A DNA stretch of 64,000 nucleotides. Origin: Ancylostoma caninum (Eukaryota; Nematoda; Chromadorea; Rhabditida; Ancylostomatidae). Each line of letters opens with the position of its first letter. The first letter of the stretch is position 1. Both the position numbers and the translations under genes were made by a program. Below the pieces are notes generated by a model. It was not told where the DNA came from. It worked only from the letters and a program-made list of their open reading frames with translations, and did not search any database. Below, piece after piece: positions 44,201-54,389 of the stretch. The stretch lies in NCBI GenBank assembly GCA_037903475.1, contig JBAJFG010000487.1:1674001-1738000 (forward strand), read 5' to 3'.

Positions 44201-46623
44201 ATATGTTTTTGTTGATTCCACTAAACTATTCATCAAGAAAGATTAATTTATGAAAATTTTTCATATAAGTCAAAATGTCAACTATCAACTAAAATAGTGT
44301 TGAATAAAATAAAAAAAACTGACTTTATGATGTAAAAACATCTACTTATTTTAAAAGTATGGGCAACAGCGGGAAAATTTTTATCTGTCGACATACGTAC
44401 ATAGCTGTTAAGGATGACTCGTTAAACTTAGTTTATTTTCAATGACGTCCTTAGATTGAATTTAACCTGAATTGTTTATTCATCTATCTACCTTTCTGTG
44501 GGTGTGGCGCGTTACACGTACCTGGAAAGGGGTGCGGCCAAGCTCTACGAGTGGTTGGTTCACCGAATCGAGGTATTGCAGGGCCCGTCAGCGCCGCCCA
44601 CTCCTGGTACAACGCTCCACACCTCTTATTTGTTTATTTATGACACATTCCAATTGATGTGCTTGATATCAGCAACAATTCATACGACAAATACATACGT
44701 CTGTGAGAAAATCGCTGTGGATCCTTGAAAGAAAAATCGATCACTCAACCTTCTAAGAAAGTTGAAGTACTGTTCCTTCTCATTATTAGTTGACGCGGAC
44801 TTCCTGCTGAAAGAACCTCCCACTTTTTTGTAGGCTCCGAAAGAAAGCTGCAGTGACCGTCTTTCGCACAGGAAGAGAAAGGGGAGGGAGTGGAGTGTGA
44901 AAAAAAAGTTTCGCAAAAAAAAACCACGCTGACTTGACGGCTAGGACTATGAAGATACACTTATTTGAAAAAGTATTCAGAATAAGTAATAAGATATATG
45001 CAAAGGCGACAGTAAAATGAATTGAAATGCAAAAGAAAAAAAAAACAACAGTGGAAGGAAGTGAAGCTTCGAAAAACTGCTAAAGGGTGATACTGGGAAC
45101 GAGTTGATACTTTGAACAAATTCTCAACCCATTCTGGGAGGGGGGGGGGGGGGAGGGCAGGTGGGAGGGAAGGGAGGCAGCGGAGGTTGGGTGGACCTGC
45201 TCTTCACTCATCACTAAAAATAATGTACTTTTGATCGATTAAAGAGTATTTTCTTTAAATAAGTGGTACCCTGTTAACCCATTGACAATCGTGCCCTTTT
45301 TTGTGCATTGGCAGTTCTCTCAAGCACTAGGCCCTTTGTCATTGTTGGAATTTTTCGAAAAATCTCAATATAAATTTATATAATTGTAGTGATTCGAAAC
45401 TATTATTGCATTACTACGTAAGAAACTTGCTAGAAGTGGAAGACAAGAGGATTTGATGTTAGTTAAAGAGGGTTCCATGTCTTCGACTAGAGAAGAAAAA
45501 AAAAAGAAAAAAAAAAAAGAAATTCATAGAAAATGAGAGACCTATTCCTTGCACAGCACAGACGAGCTACTGTAAGCGAGAAATGCTAGTCCATCGTTCC
45601 GTCTGTATGTCTGTTTGAGTGTCTGTTCGTGTCCGTGCCTTTGTCTGTCTGTCTGTTTGTCTGTTTGTTGTCTGTCCGTCTGTCCATCTGTCTATCTGTT
45701 TCTTTGACTTCTACTTTTTACAAAGTGTCAGGAGATAGCTGTTAAGAAAATAATATACATGAAAGGACAGGTGGATAGGTTGCATAATATTTAGTTAGGG
45801 AAGCTTGTGGGAGTGGCAGACTTATAAAAAGCAAGGTAATGGATGAAATGACACAAAAAAAAATGCGGCACTAAGTAAGGAGGCTTGCGGATCTACCGAC
45901 AAGTGTAAGATCACACGGATGAGCACAAAAACATATAAATAGAGGATAATCATACATTTTTTGTTGTTCTCCTTGGCGAACATGAGAGTGCATAAAATAA
46001 ATGAAATAATTAAGATGAATAACGGAAGAAAAGGAGGTCTAATGGTAATTTTGTAATAGTATTCTGATGTCAGAGAAATGATTCAGAGTTTCTGGAATTA
46101 TCCAGAAAATTGACCCACCACAGTCGGAGAGTAGTCCTCATACTGATCGACGTCATTCCCCTGATTCAGCTGTTTCGTCCGTACTCGGGGAATCGGCCCC
46201 GCATAGGCCGGGCCACGCATCAGATGCTCACCAGGTCGTCGTTGATAGCGCAACTGGAACGCCATCATCATTGCGGTAAGTTCTGCGCACGTACGCGTCG
46301 TAAGCACACGTAGAGGCTGTGCTGCTTACGGCGTTACGTGCGCTTAATGGGGTCATCCAGGGGGCGTACCCCCCTAAGGACAGCCCCTACTGAGGCGGTG
46401 TGGGGGGGGGGGGACTTACACTGCCGTCGGCGTTGGTGTCCGCGTTGCGGTTGCTGCTGATGCTGCTGCTGCTCGTATGCGGTCCGCAATACCCATTTTG
46501 TTCGTTTGGCATCTGTGTGAATATGATGTTTTCGAGTGAAATTGCACGTCGAAGCGGCCGCGTTGTCGACCAGTCCGCGGCCGTAGCGGGCCTTTTCAGC
46601 GTACTAGACAGTGATGACGTCAT
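35224..46623 (-). CDS. Multi-pass membrane protein, about eight helices, function unknown (10 exons)
   Basis: I do not recognise the family. Model on the minus strand: 46623-46420, 46253-46119, 44116-43792, 43379-43261, 43205-43093, 41641-41549, 39569-39449, 38431-38322, 38266-38108, 35374-35224; 509 aa. Most junctions have good GT/AG sites and matching phases. The weak one is the exon 3 donor: the natural-looking GTGAGC after 43772 is out of phase, so I used a poorer GTCTTC at 43792. The N-terminal 200 residues are hydrophilic (TSSSSISS, poly-acidic YEDY). Then come hydrophobic spans such as LIAYCLLPLIQLTISIGLIL, SAISVLIPAAFQCVAAIAGF, FLVFFSVFCAFLYII, YLIYVILLCAAAFGAIILP, VCLALGTALIAATVCCF, VIVASYVLLASVFFFVS and VVLLYAFIIALLFLISV. 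The C-terminus is a short Ser/Thr tail. Introns hold a Tc3-like element, MITEs and a tRNA-headed repeat. Confidence 0.7.
35677..36150. repeat. Fold-back element, best-preserved copy
   Basis: Left arm ACCGTCCTACCCC...TACTGAGATTTTCACGAGG pairs with the right arm ending GTGGGACCGCACC. Matching landmarks are CAGGAGCTCCTGATTACA against AGCAGCTCCTGGAG, and GAGGAGCTTGTGGGC against GCCCACAAGCTCC. Relatives are in intron 7 of both carrier genes. It lies in the last intron of the membrane gene. Confidence 0.78.
36278..37868 (+). mobile_element. Tc3-like transposon with IR/DR ends
   Basis: Flanked by TA on both sides (36276-36277 and 37869-37870), the Tc1/mariner target duplication. The outer ends start CAGTACG and finish CGCACTG, and share TATCAAAATTAAGTATCCAC in inverted orientation. 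A second copy of this motif lies about 174 bp inside the left end (36458-36480) and about 171 bp inside the right end (37669-37691), giving two transposase-site-like repeats per end. Length 1591 bp. Inserted in the last intron of the membrane gene, opposite strand. Confidence 0.92.
36480..37631 (+). pseudogene. Tc3-like transposase, broken by two TAG codons
   Basis: DD34E transposase of the Tc1/mariner superfamily, Tc3 branch. The N-terminal helix-turn-helix region reads LSSAEQAQIRALHDAGFSN, then a second DNA-binding block with RYLRNPSTYHK. The catalytic residues are all visible: SDENEF, QQDNAAVH, and the Glu in NPVENMWG, with 34 residues between the second Asp and the Glu. The end matches the family (FEVIRNDGGPIDY). 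One frame runs through the gene with two TAG stops (36783-36785 and 36924-36926) and a 75-bp GC-AG intron-like insert (36984-37058) whose removal restores frame. I read it as inactive unless the stops are recoded; the termini could still be mobilised by an intact relative. Confidence 0.88.
39015..39273. repeat. Palindromic MITE, family M1 (copy 3, best ends)
   Basis: Perfect 12-base ends: CTGCATCACAGA on the left and TCTGTGATGCAG on the right. The inner arms are GTGTGCCGCGCCGCACTACC and GCGTAGGTGGTGCGACGCGG. The spacer has the phrase AGACAAAGACACAAAGAAAG. This copy defines the family. It lies in the membrane gene's intron between 38431 and 39449. Confidence 0.85.
40375..41061 (+). repeat. 687-bp repeat with two tRNA-like heads, copy 1
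   Basis: Matches 51043-51729 in inverted orientation with the same length and few differences. Order: a GC-rich start (GGGCGCCGGCGGGCGCCGG), a palindromic TTAGGC-rich zone (about 40530-40580), tRNA-like head 1 (about 40684-40754) with A box TAGCTCAGTGGGTTGAGC and B box GGATCGAATCC, and tRNA-like head 2 (about 40830-40899) with A box TGGCTCAGTGGTTAGAGC and B-like box GGTTCCACTCC. Head 2 holds CAGATTGCAATCTG where the anticodon arm should be, which suggests tRNA-Cys(GCA) ancestry. The 3' tail is a GTAAG/TAATAG microsatellite. This is best read as a dimeric tRNA-derived SINE or related non-autonomous repeat. It lies in an intron of the membrane gene. Confidence 0.82.
44501..44624. repeat. Short MITE (GTGTGG ends), copy 2
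   Basis: Left GGTGTGGCGCGTTACAC and right ACAACGCTCCACACC, with the middle sharing GTGGTTGGTTCACCGAATC with the copy at 25476-25592. More diverged than copy 1. Confidence 0.7.
45598..45702. repeat. Degenerate TGTC tetranucleotide microsatellite
   Basis: About 100 bases built mostly of TGTC/TGTT steps (GTCTGTCTGTCTGTTTGTC). A tract of 17 or more G with one break lies nearby at about 45138-45155. Both are in the second intron of the membrane gene. Confidence 0.8.
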
Positions 46624-49600
46624 TTGGGGTTAGTAGGAAAAGCGGGTTAGGTCACGGTCGGGTGTGAGTGAAGTGGATGGCTGTGTGAAGGGCGGATGTG
46701 ATGAACAGAGCGACGACTGGTACAATTGGCCCCGATGTACTTTGTAGTACATTGGTGTCAATATCGTTTGAATAGGCGTAAAACCACTGTGCAGGTATTG
46801 CAGCGCTGTGCTGTAGATGAGTCACGTGATCCCCCCCCCCCGTGGAAAAAACGGGGGATTTGTGGATTATTTCCGAACAAATGCGAATGTTATGCTCGTC
46901 ACTGTTTCTCTGCTGGCCATTTTAATTAAATTTCAATTTTAATCAATTTTTCAGCTTTGGTTGCTGAGCAATTCGTGGGTTATCGGTCGGGTTAGAGTGC
47001 AGAGAAGCAGAGTTCACCTCGGTACTACTGCGATTGGCCCTGTGAATGACGTCACCAAATTATCGATTGCTGACTTCCCCAAAGCCAAAAATTCATCTGC
47101 TTTCACTTCTGTCTTTCAAAGTCATCCTTGCCCAAGTTTAATGTTATAGACGAGAACTGTTCCCAGCGAAGGGTTTCGTGCTTAGGACGAGAACTGGTCC
47201 CCGCAAAGGGTAGACAACGCCCACAGCAGAAACAGTCTTAGAGTTTGTATCCTGAAAATATGAGTTTTATCCAGGATCAATCCACCTGTTAGAATTATTT
47301 CTTGAGAAAGGGAGCTTCGACGACTTTGTAAGTCCCGTATCGTTTAATTTCCTCTACGTCTCTAACTCCTACTGGAGTTCCCCCACGTCTCTAACCTACA
47401 TTTTACTAGTTTCACTAAATTGTGCCAGAAGCTCCGAAATATTTGCCTATTGAGCTAATTTAAAGCCTCAAAGATCAAACATAGTCCGGCTACAATAGCT
47501 TGGCCCACGTCCAAACTATTGATCGATACCCGATCAATAACCAATCACAATTGATCTGTCAGTCCACCCACAGCTGTGAAAATTTGGCGATGCGCCGATT
47601 TTCCGCAGAAAGGCGTCAGGATACTCTGCAGCTGTGTACACTGAGGGCAGTGGCCATGTTTTCCTGGATCAGCTATACATCCGCCTTTTCTGGAACCAGC
47701 GGTTAGCGTAGCCTAGGATGAAATGCAGACGCACAGTGCATTACGGTAATTACGCTTTTGTGGGCTATTTTAGATAGACTATATGGAATCTGTAGACGCC
47801 AGAGAGACACAGAGCAGCGGGTATATGTAGGGAATAGAAAAAGAAATTTCCCAAAAAAAAGGTCCGATGAGTGTGCCGCGAAAAGTGGGCGTGGTCATTT
47901 GCAATCTGCACCATGAATATACAACAATTTCAGTCGTGAGTGATCTTATTTACGCAAACTGTAACTGATGTAGTTCATGTACACCATCAGAGCTCAAAAG
48001 CTGTTTTTGTCTGCGTCTCTGGCGTTTAGCTAGCGCAGTGGGTCAGAGTGCAGAGAAACAGAGCAGGTCAATCTATGCGTGCGTGTGCGTAAAATAGCGG
48101 CGTTATGGTCATCTTGATTACTTTTATTTCACGAATGATTGATCTAGTTTCTGGAGTGATCATGGATTTTTGAAGCTGCTATGGACAGTTTTCAAGCGGC
48201 GACTAGAGCCCAAAGTAGAGTGTTGCAAACTGCGGCATGGTTATAAATGAAAGGATTTACTTAGAAAAAAAAAACGGGTCAGGGCTATATAGCAGATATG
48301 GTGGTAGTAAAAGAATATTACAAGAAGCTGATGTTTTGCGAAAAGTTATGTGTTCTCTCCTGTAGTTTTCCAGTTCTTCGAAAACTCTAGCACTAGTCAA
48401 GTGGGCGGAGCGAAGTCGTTGCGACGGCATGCTTGTTCAATTGACTAGTTCGATGAATTTTTGACATCATGTATGTTTTACAACATTTCTTCATCGTAAT
48501 CCTATCATTACACTTGTATTATTACACCATTACTCAATCATTACACTACTTCACGAGAAAAAGCGCGGAAGTGCAGAGCGAGAGCAAGCGAACCGGAGCG
48601 GAAGCGAGCGAGCGTAAGCGGCAACGATTCTAGCACCGATTGATCGTCATGAATGAAAAATAGCTTCTTTATGTGCTCAAATGTAGGGAGATCATAGTTA
48701 TGGGAAGTGATACAGAAAAAACAGGTCCGAAATAACCGCAAAAAATTGAAATTGAAATTCGCAGACTCTCCAAAATTATGGATTCCTGGTAAATGAATAT
48801 AAAGAGGGCTAATTATCGCTACAAAGATAATTATTCACGATAATGCGATCAGAGCGATCGAGACGACAATAAACACACTGCAAAGACGTTGTCTGCGATG
48901 TTCTTATGAATACTTCGCCGAGCGGAATGTCAGTGTTTTGTTTCGCATGGAATCAACACATTCACACGGGTCGCGGGATGTTTGACGTCTTGGCGGAGTA
49001 GCAAGCAGCACAAAAGCGGCACAAAGGCGGCACGACGTACTACGTTGTGTGTACGAGTACGTGAAATATGCGCCAAAATCAGTGGAAAAACGGGCGATGA
49101 TCCGCGACGAGCGCACTGACAAACATGGATGTCGTGCGCTGCCGGCCGGCGCCGCGCTCGAATAGGATCAGTGACGGCGTGAACCGGACACATTTGCATA
49201 ACAGCAAGTGGTGAGTAACGGTGTGTGTGGAGTCACGGCGTGGAATCGGTGCGTGAGTGGCGAAGAGAAAAAGAGGAAAGAGAAGAGGAGGAGGAAAAGC
49301 CGAGGAAGGAGTAAGATCCTTACTTATATCCATTTCCCAGAATGGGAAATGGATATAACAGTTTGGTTTTTGCGGCAATTTTGAGCCTACTACCTTTAAC
49401 TATACAAATCCCAACAAGCATAATTTTTTAAAATCATTTATCAAGTAAAAAAGCGAATTTTTACTTGTGGAAGCCAACGGGTGCTGATCGTTGTCGCTCA
49501 TATCCGCTTGCTCCCGCTTCAGCTCGCTCGCTCTCGCTGACTCCCCTGCCTAGAAAACGCAACGCCTAGAGGTGATTTGATTTCCGGTTTGGTTGTTTTT

Positions 49601-50070
49601 CCTGGAAGACAACATCCCATTCACCTTTATTCTGGGGAACAGCAGTAATGGAGGCTGGACGAGGGTATCCTGGAGAAGAAATCGTGCTGCTCTCGAAATG
49701 GCCCACGATCCGAGGAGTGACTCATAGTCGGATTTGCACGATTGTTTATTTATAGAAACACAGCGTGTCTCATCTCCGAAAAAAGAACCAGAAAACCTGT
49801 ATCCATAAAACAGGGTAATCTTCCAGAGCAGAATATGTAGAAATTCTGTGACTATATCCTCTGACGAGATAAAAGATGACTCACTTTCCATATGAGTGAA
49901 ATGAATCCCCTCCTTGTGCGAGGTCTTAATTTATTACGGAGTAAAGCTCGTAATGTGTTACAGATTCCGGAACAGACTGAGAAAATTCCAATATGGAGTG
50001 AACATTCGAACATTCATTCAGAAATCCAAAGACTGGGAAGGCTTGCGAATGGTACGAAAACTCTGTTGAG
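46624..50070. other. Upstream of the membrane gene, no further gene seen
   Basis: No recognisable domain. Contents noted: a C-tract at about 46831-46840, GAGCG-rich low-complexity text at 48545-48625 with an inverted counterpart at 49490-49545, and a perfect 16-bp hairpin at 49324-49358. The minus-strand open frame at 49550-49891 (113 codons) has no family I recognise and no splice support. Confidence 0.45.
49324..49358. repeat. Perfect 16-bp hairpin, 3-base loop
   Basis: Arm TTATATCCATTTCCCA (49324-49339), loop GAA, then its exact complement. Too short for a MITE; it may be a quasi-palindrome correction product or a regulatory stem. Confidence 0.85.
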
Positions 50071-50340
50071 TACTCAGAACCCCAAAATCAAGTTGTCGGC
50101 CCAACTTTGTTCCAAAAACAACTTGCAAACAAGCTTTCAACTAGCAAATCGTTGTCGACAAGTCTGACGTCAGAACGCCACCGAAAACCAAGTTGTCGAC
50201 AAGCTTTTCTCCCGACAACTTGTCGACAAGGAAGAGAAAAAACAAGTTGTCGACAAGCTTTTGGAAAAGCAAGTTTCAGATGCGATCAGACACTTGCTCG
50301 CCAAATGCTTGTCCACAAGTTGTTTTTGGGGTTCTGGGTA
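50071..50340. repeat. MITE carrying four TTGTCGACAA palindromes
   Basis: Ends TACTCAGAACCCCAAAA (left) and the inverted TTTTGGGGTTCTGGGTA (right). Inside, TTGTCGACAA occurs four times (50152-50161, 50193-50202, 50220-50229, 50247-50256), usually within CAAGTTGTCGACAAGCTT. Length 270 bp, no coding. Confidence 0.85.
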
Positions 50341-51042
50341 ATCCATTTAAGAATGAACAACGTAGTATTTAAAGGATGATTTGAAACGATTCCGGAATGG
50401 TAATGAGAAAAAAAGCAATTTGGGCTCAGTTCGTGAAGGATTTCTTCGAGCTCCTCAAAACAACCGCATGCACCTACGTGCAAGTTGTCACTACATACAT
50501 CTGAATTTCTTCCCAGACAAGAGGACTTCGAGCTTCGATTACAGGTGAAGGAGCTAGGAAGCCAATTCAGAAGAATCAGTGAATGCTAGAAATTTTTGAT
50601 CTTTAAAATATTCACAATTTTTTACGATCCCATTTGGAGGTGCGGTCATACTTTCGCGAAGATACAACGATTTTTCTTGGCCTCACCAAGGCACTTCTCA
50701 TGGATTTCCACGTGTGTTCTGAAGTATATTCACTATCATGAGCATAAATGAGCAGTGACAATGGCATGAGGAAGAAGAGGTGACAACACCGTTCTCCCAG
50801 AATGAGCGGTCCTCGTCTTTTTTTTGGAACATATTAGTAAGGTCCATACACTGTTTTGATTGGATTTCATTAAGCAAAATACAACGCTGAATCTTATCTT
50901 TCCTTCCAATCCAGATTTTGTGCTTCAAATCTTTTCCTTTCAAAAGGAACACTCTAAAACGTTCTGCTAGGGACCACCTCGGAATGCTTTAGTGTTCAGA
51001 ATTGAACAGCTGCGGCAGCTATTAACAGCTGAACTTGAACAG

Positions 51043-51729
51043 CTATTACTTACAGTATTACTATTACTTACACTTACACTTATCGTAGTTTATCTTCGAA
51101 ATTTATGCAAAACGTTGCCGGATGCCTTCCTGGACTACCCGAAGGAGATCACGGGGGACGTTCCAAGCAGTGAACCCCAAACACTGCGATACTTAACTCT
51201 GAATCTCCAACGGAGTGGAACCAGCGATAGGGACAGATTGCAATCTGCCGCTCAAACCACTGAGCCATCCGGGCTACTTTTTATGTTGGAGTTTGTTAGA
51301 TAACTGCAGCAGTCGTAGGCAGCATACTATATGTATTTGCAAAACGGGAGCACAGAGAGGATTCGATCCCGTGACCACCACAACGTCGATCATTCGCTCA
51401 ACCCACTGAGCTATTGGCGCACGCGATGCAACATACAAGTAGTGTCTAATCCTACTTACACCTACACTCATCGTAGTTTATCTTAGAAGTTTAAGTGAAA
51501 AGGGAGTTGGGTGGGGCCACTCCTGTGAAGCCTAAGCCTAAGCCTTAAACCGATTCTTAAGCATAGGGTTAGGCTTATCTACTCTGTCTACTATGGACTA
51601 AAATTGTATTTTTCTTCGCTTTCTCCCATGCTCGAGTGATTTATAGGTCATTAATACCAGAGCGCCGGAGGGTGGCGGCGGCCGGCGCCCGCCGGCGCCC
51701 ATTTGCAGTGGCTGCCGGGCCGGACTGTA
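51043..51729 (-). repeat. 687-bp repeat with two tRNA-like heads, copy 2 (inverted)
   Basis: Reverse-complement copy of 40375-41061 with the same end points and length. The tRNA-like heads lie at about 51200-51275 and 51345-51420 on the minus strand. An antisense open frame crosses head 2 in both copies, but the differences between copies change amino acids, so I do not call it a gene. Confidence 0.82.
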
Positions 51730-52189
51730 GCTATCCACAAACATTCATCAGCCGATTATTTTCTTTAGTGTTTTCATGAACCGCTGTCTCGAATTCCCTT
51801 CCCTGTGGACGTTTTTGACCAATACCATCTAAACTGCAAACTCGCTACATGACGCATTCTACTTTTCCATGCTGCCGTTCTCTGCATACGGTACTTATTC
51901 ATGCCGTTGAATGTCGCGTTAGTGGGTTCTCATCCCGCGCCTGTACAAACACCGCTTCCTCATTAAAATGAGCTTCTACTACCAATTTTACTACATTATT
52001 TCTGGTGGTCCCTTGATATTTCTTATAATTTAGGGACTAACACATCAGCAAACTTCACCGCATTATGAACTTTGCAAAGTCTTCTTGCATTACTGAGAAT
52101 GGAACCATATCCAAAGGTGTTTCAGTGCATTCATTGTTTCGCTTCGAACAACGTAAACACGAACATAAAGTATGAACACAAGGTTAACA

Positions 52190-52781
52190 TCAGCATTGAT
52201 AAGTCTTCAAAGCCGCCTTCTCTTTAGCCGGAACATCATTCCACTTTTCGACTATGCCACATAGATAGCTGTGCAGTACGTTTTTCTCGTCAACACTACC
52301 TGCAACACTTGCGATTTGGGGTAGAAAGCAAAGCTAAGCTTAGAGAAGGGTTCAACCTCCGATCAGATACTCTGCTCCTATCTCTAGCTCTACTCCACAG
52401 GCGGCTGAGTTCGAGGCGGTGACGATATTGCTGGAGAGTTGTTTAATCTTCGAAGGCTTCTGAAAAGACAGAGTTTGGTGGGTGGAATTAAATTCAGCGC
52501 CATGAGGCCATTCAACTAGATTAACTCACCCGATAGACACAAATGTGCTGCACAGTGTACGTAACATCCTGAATTCCATCTGGACTGGTATTGGGATCCT
52601 TCTTCGAAATCACTTTCACGTGAGAAACTGTAAGGTTGCAGTCAGTTTCAAGAAGAGTACTCAACACTTGACACTCACCAAAATCGGAAGAACAAAACGC
52701 TTCTTTAGGTGTGCCAAAGGGAAGGCATGAACACCCCAGTGATACGGCTACACATGCGGCAGAGAAGATCAGAAATTTCAT
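52190..52781 (-). CDS. TIMP-like secreted metalloprotease inhibitor, complete (4 exons)
   Basis: Exons on the minus strand: 52781-52679, 52627-52530, 52459-52357, 52299-52190, with introns of 51, 70 and 57 bp and matching phases; 137 aa. A signal peptide (MKFLIFSAACVAVSLG) is followed directly by mature Cys1 in CSC. In TIMPs the free N-terminal Cys of this motif binds the catalytic zinc of the target metalloprotease. Family landmarks follow in order: AFC, the VSHVKV strand, YTASNSAxCGV-like text (here VTASNSAACGVELEIG), EYLIGG, then LHSYLCGIVEKWNDV and a final YQC. Those cysteines fit the three N-domain disulfides, and there is one extra Cys (VQHICVYR) not seen in the neighbouring copy. There is no C-terminal TIMP domain, as usual in nematode members. 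Known hookworm relatives are secreted into the host; that role here is inference. An acceptor-like TTTTCCAG ends two bases before the ATG. Confidence 0.92.
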
Positions 52782-52783
52782 GG

Positions 52784-52793
52784 CTGGAAAATG
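52784..52793 (-). promoter_or_regulatory. Probable trans-splice acceptor of the TIMP gene
   Basis: Minus-strand ACATTTTCCAG, then CC and the ATG. A TATA-like CTATATTTAAG lies further upstream at about 52861-52872. Confidence 0.55.
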
Positions 52794-53514
52794 TTTGCTT
52801 TGCCTTAACTAGAAAGGTGAGGTGCTGGGCAATGAAGTGAGGTACAAAACTACGCTGTACCTTAAATATAGTTGTTTGTTGTTATTGTTGCAGGTAGTCG
52901 AATTACATGAATGTATAAATAATCTGAATATAGCAACACGATCGCGACTTTTTAATATTTATTCATGCGGCCAGTAAGCTCTCTGAAAAAACTGAATAGA
53001 GATTGCAGAAAAAAAAATCGACATTATATCTTTTTTATGGAGTATCTGGACATTTAAAATCTACCTCTTTTAATATTTCGAGAGAGTGACATAAACAATG
53101 AATAAGCATTCGAAGTAAATATACTACTTCAATGAGGATCCTGTTTATCACGCCGTCAGGAAATGATTGAGACACTGCATAGAATACTCTTTCTTGCATC
53201 CCTCTCACGTGAACTATGTCCATGATGTGTGAGTATGTGAAAGCCTGCCCTCTGAACATCCACGATAAGCAAGGGCACAGCGTTGCACCTCTTGGGCAGG
53301 AATATGTACGGACAACTAATTCAGGTGATTCTCTTGTACGAGCTTACGTGAAGTTCCAGTTATAGAGGACGACTAGATTTCTTCAATCTTTGAAGTTCGC
53401 TCTATCGACGCGTATTTAATGATATTTTTTAAAACTCTTTTTGACATAATTTTTTAAACTAACATTAAAGTTTCTAACTTTTGTAAGTGGAGCTCAGACT
53501 GAGCTGACATGGCA

Positions 53515-54092
53515 TACAATACCGCCCCTAGTTTTTGCGAAAAAATCGGATGGCGACGGATTAATCGTTAACAAACCGTCGCGGTACTGTAACTTCTTTG
53601 AAAATGAAGCTTTCCTAAATCTGAGCACATTTTCGGATTCCTCATCGAAATTGGAATTGAACAGTATATAAAATCACTTGAACTTTGACTTCAAAACATT
53701 TGTTTTTTCGAAAATTTGAAAATTTTTCAGAATTTCGGCAATCAGGTCAAAATCTGAAAAAAACGTTAAAAACCGAGAATTGAGCGAAATCCAATGACCG
53801 TGTTCAGAAGCCTCAATCCTCAATTATTTTCTCGGTTTTTAACGTTTTTTCAGATTTTGACCTGATTGCTGAAATTCTGAAAAATTTTCAAATTTTCGAA
53901 AAAACAAATGTTTTAAAGTCAAAGTTCAAGTAATTTTATACACTGTTCGATTCCAATTTTGAAGAGCAATCCGAAAATATGCTCAGATTTAGAAAAGCTT
54001 CATTTTCAAAGGAGTTACAGTACTGCGACGGTTTGTTGACGATTAATCCGTCGTCACCCGATTTTTTCGCAAAAAGTATGGGCGGTATTGTA
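53515..54092. repeat. Long fold-back element, ~265-bp arms
   Basis: Begins TACAATACCGCCC and ends GGGCGGTATTGTA. The arms stay complementary to a loop of about 35 bases near 53785-53815, through landmarks such as TTTTTGCGAAAAAATCGG, ACAAACCGTCGCGGTACTGT and ACGTTAAAAACCGAGAA on the left and their complements on the right. Only scattered mismatches are seen. Total 578 bp, no coding capacity. A transcript across it would fold into a long double strand. Confidence 0.92.
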
Positions 54093-54389
54093 CATAGAAA
54101 ACATTTCGGCAATGTCTTCCATTCTTTGTTTTTCCCGGGCGCTAGATGGTTGCAAATGCTGCCCACCCCAGTTTTGGAAGCATCTTGCGTTTCTTCATTC
54201 AAAGAGAGGCCAGGAAATATCATTTCCTCTTAATTCTCACTATTGCAGATTTCTAGCGTTGACTATTCTATAGTGCAATTGAATCAGATGATCAGGCATG
54301 TTTGCTCGAACCTATTACTCCGTAAGCAATAGATATGTAGGTGACCAAATGACTTTTTAGGTTGAAGAGAAAGTCTTCTTCTTCTTCCT

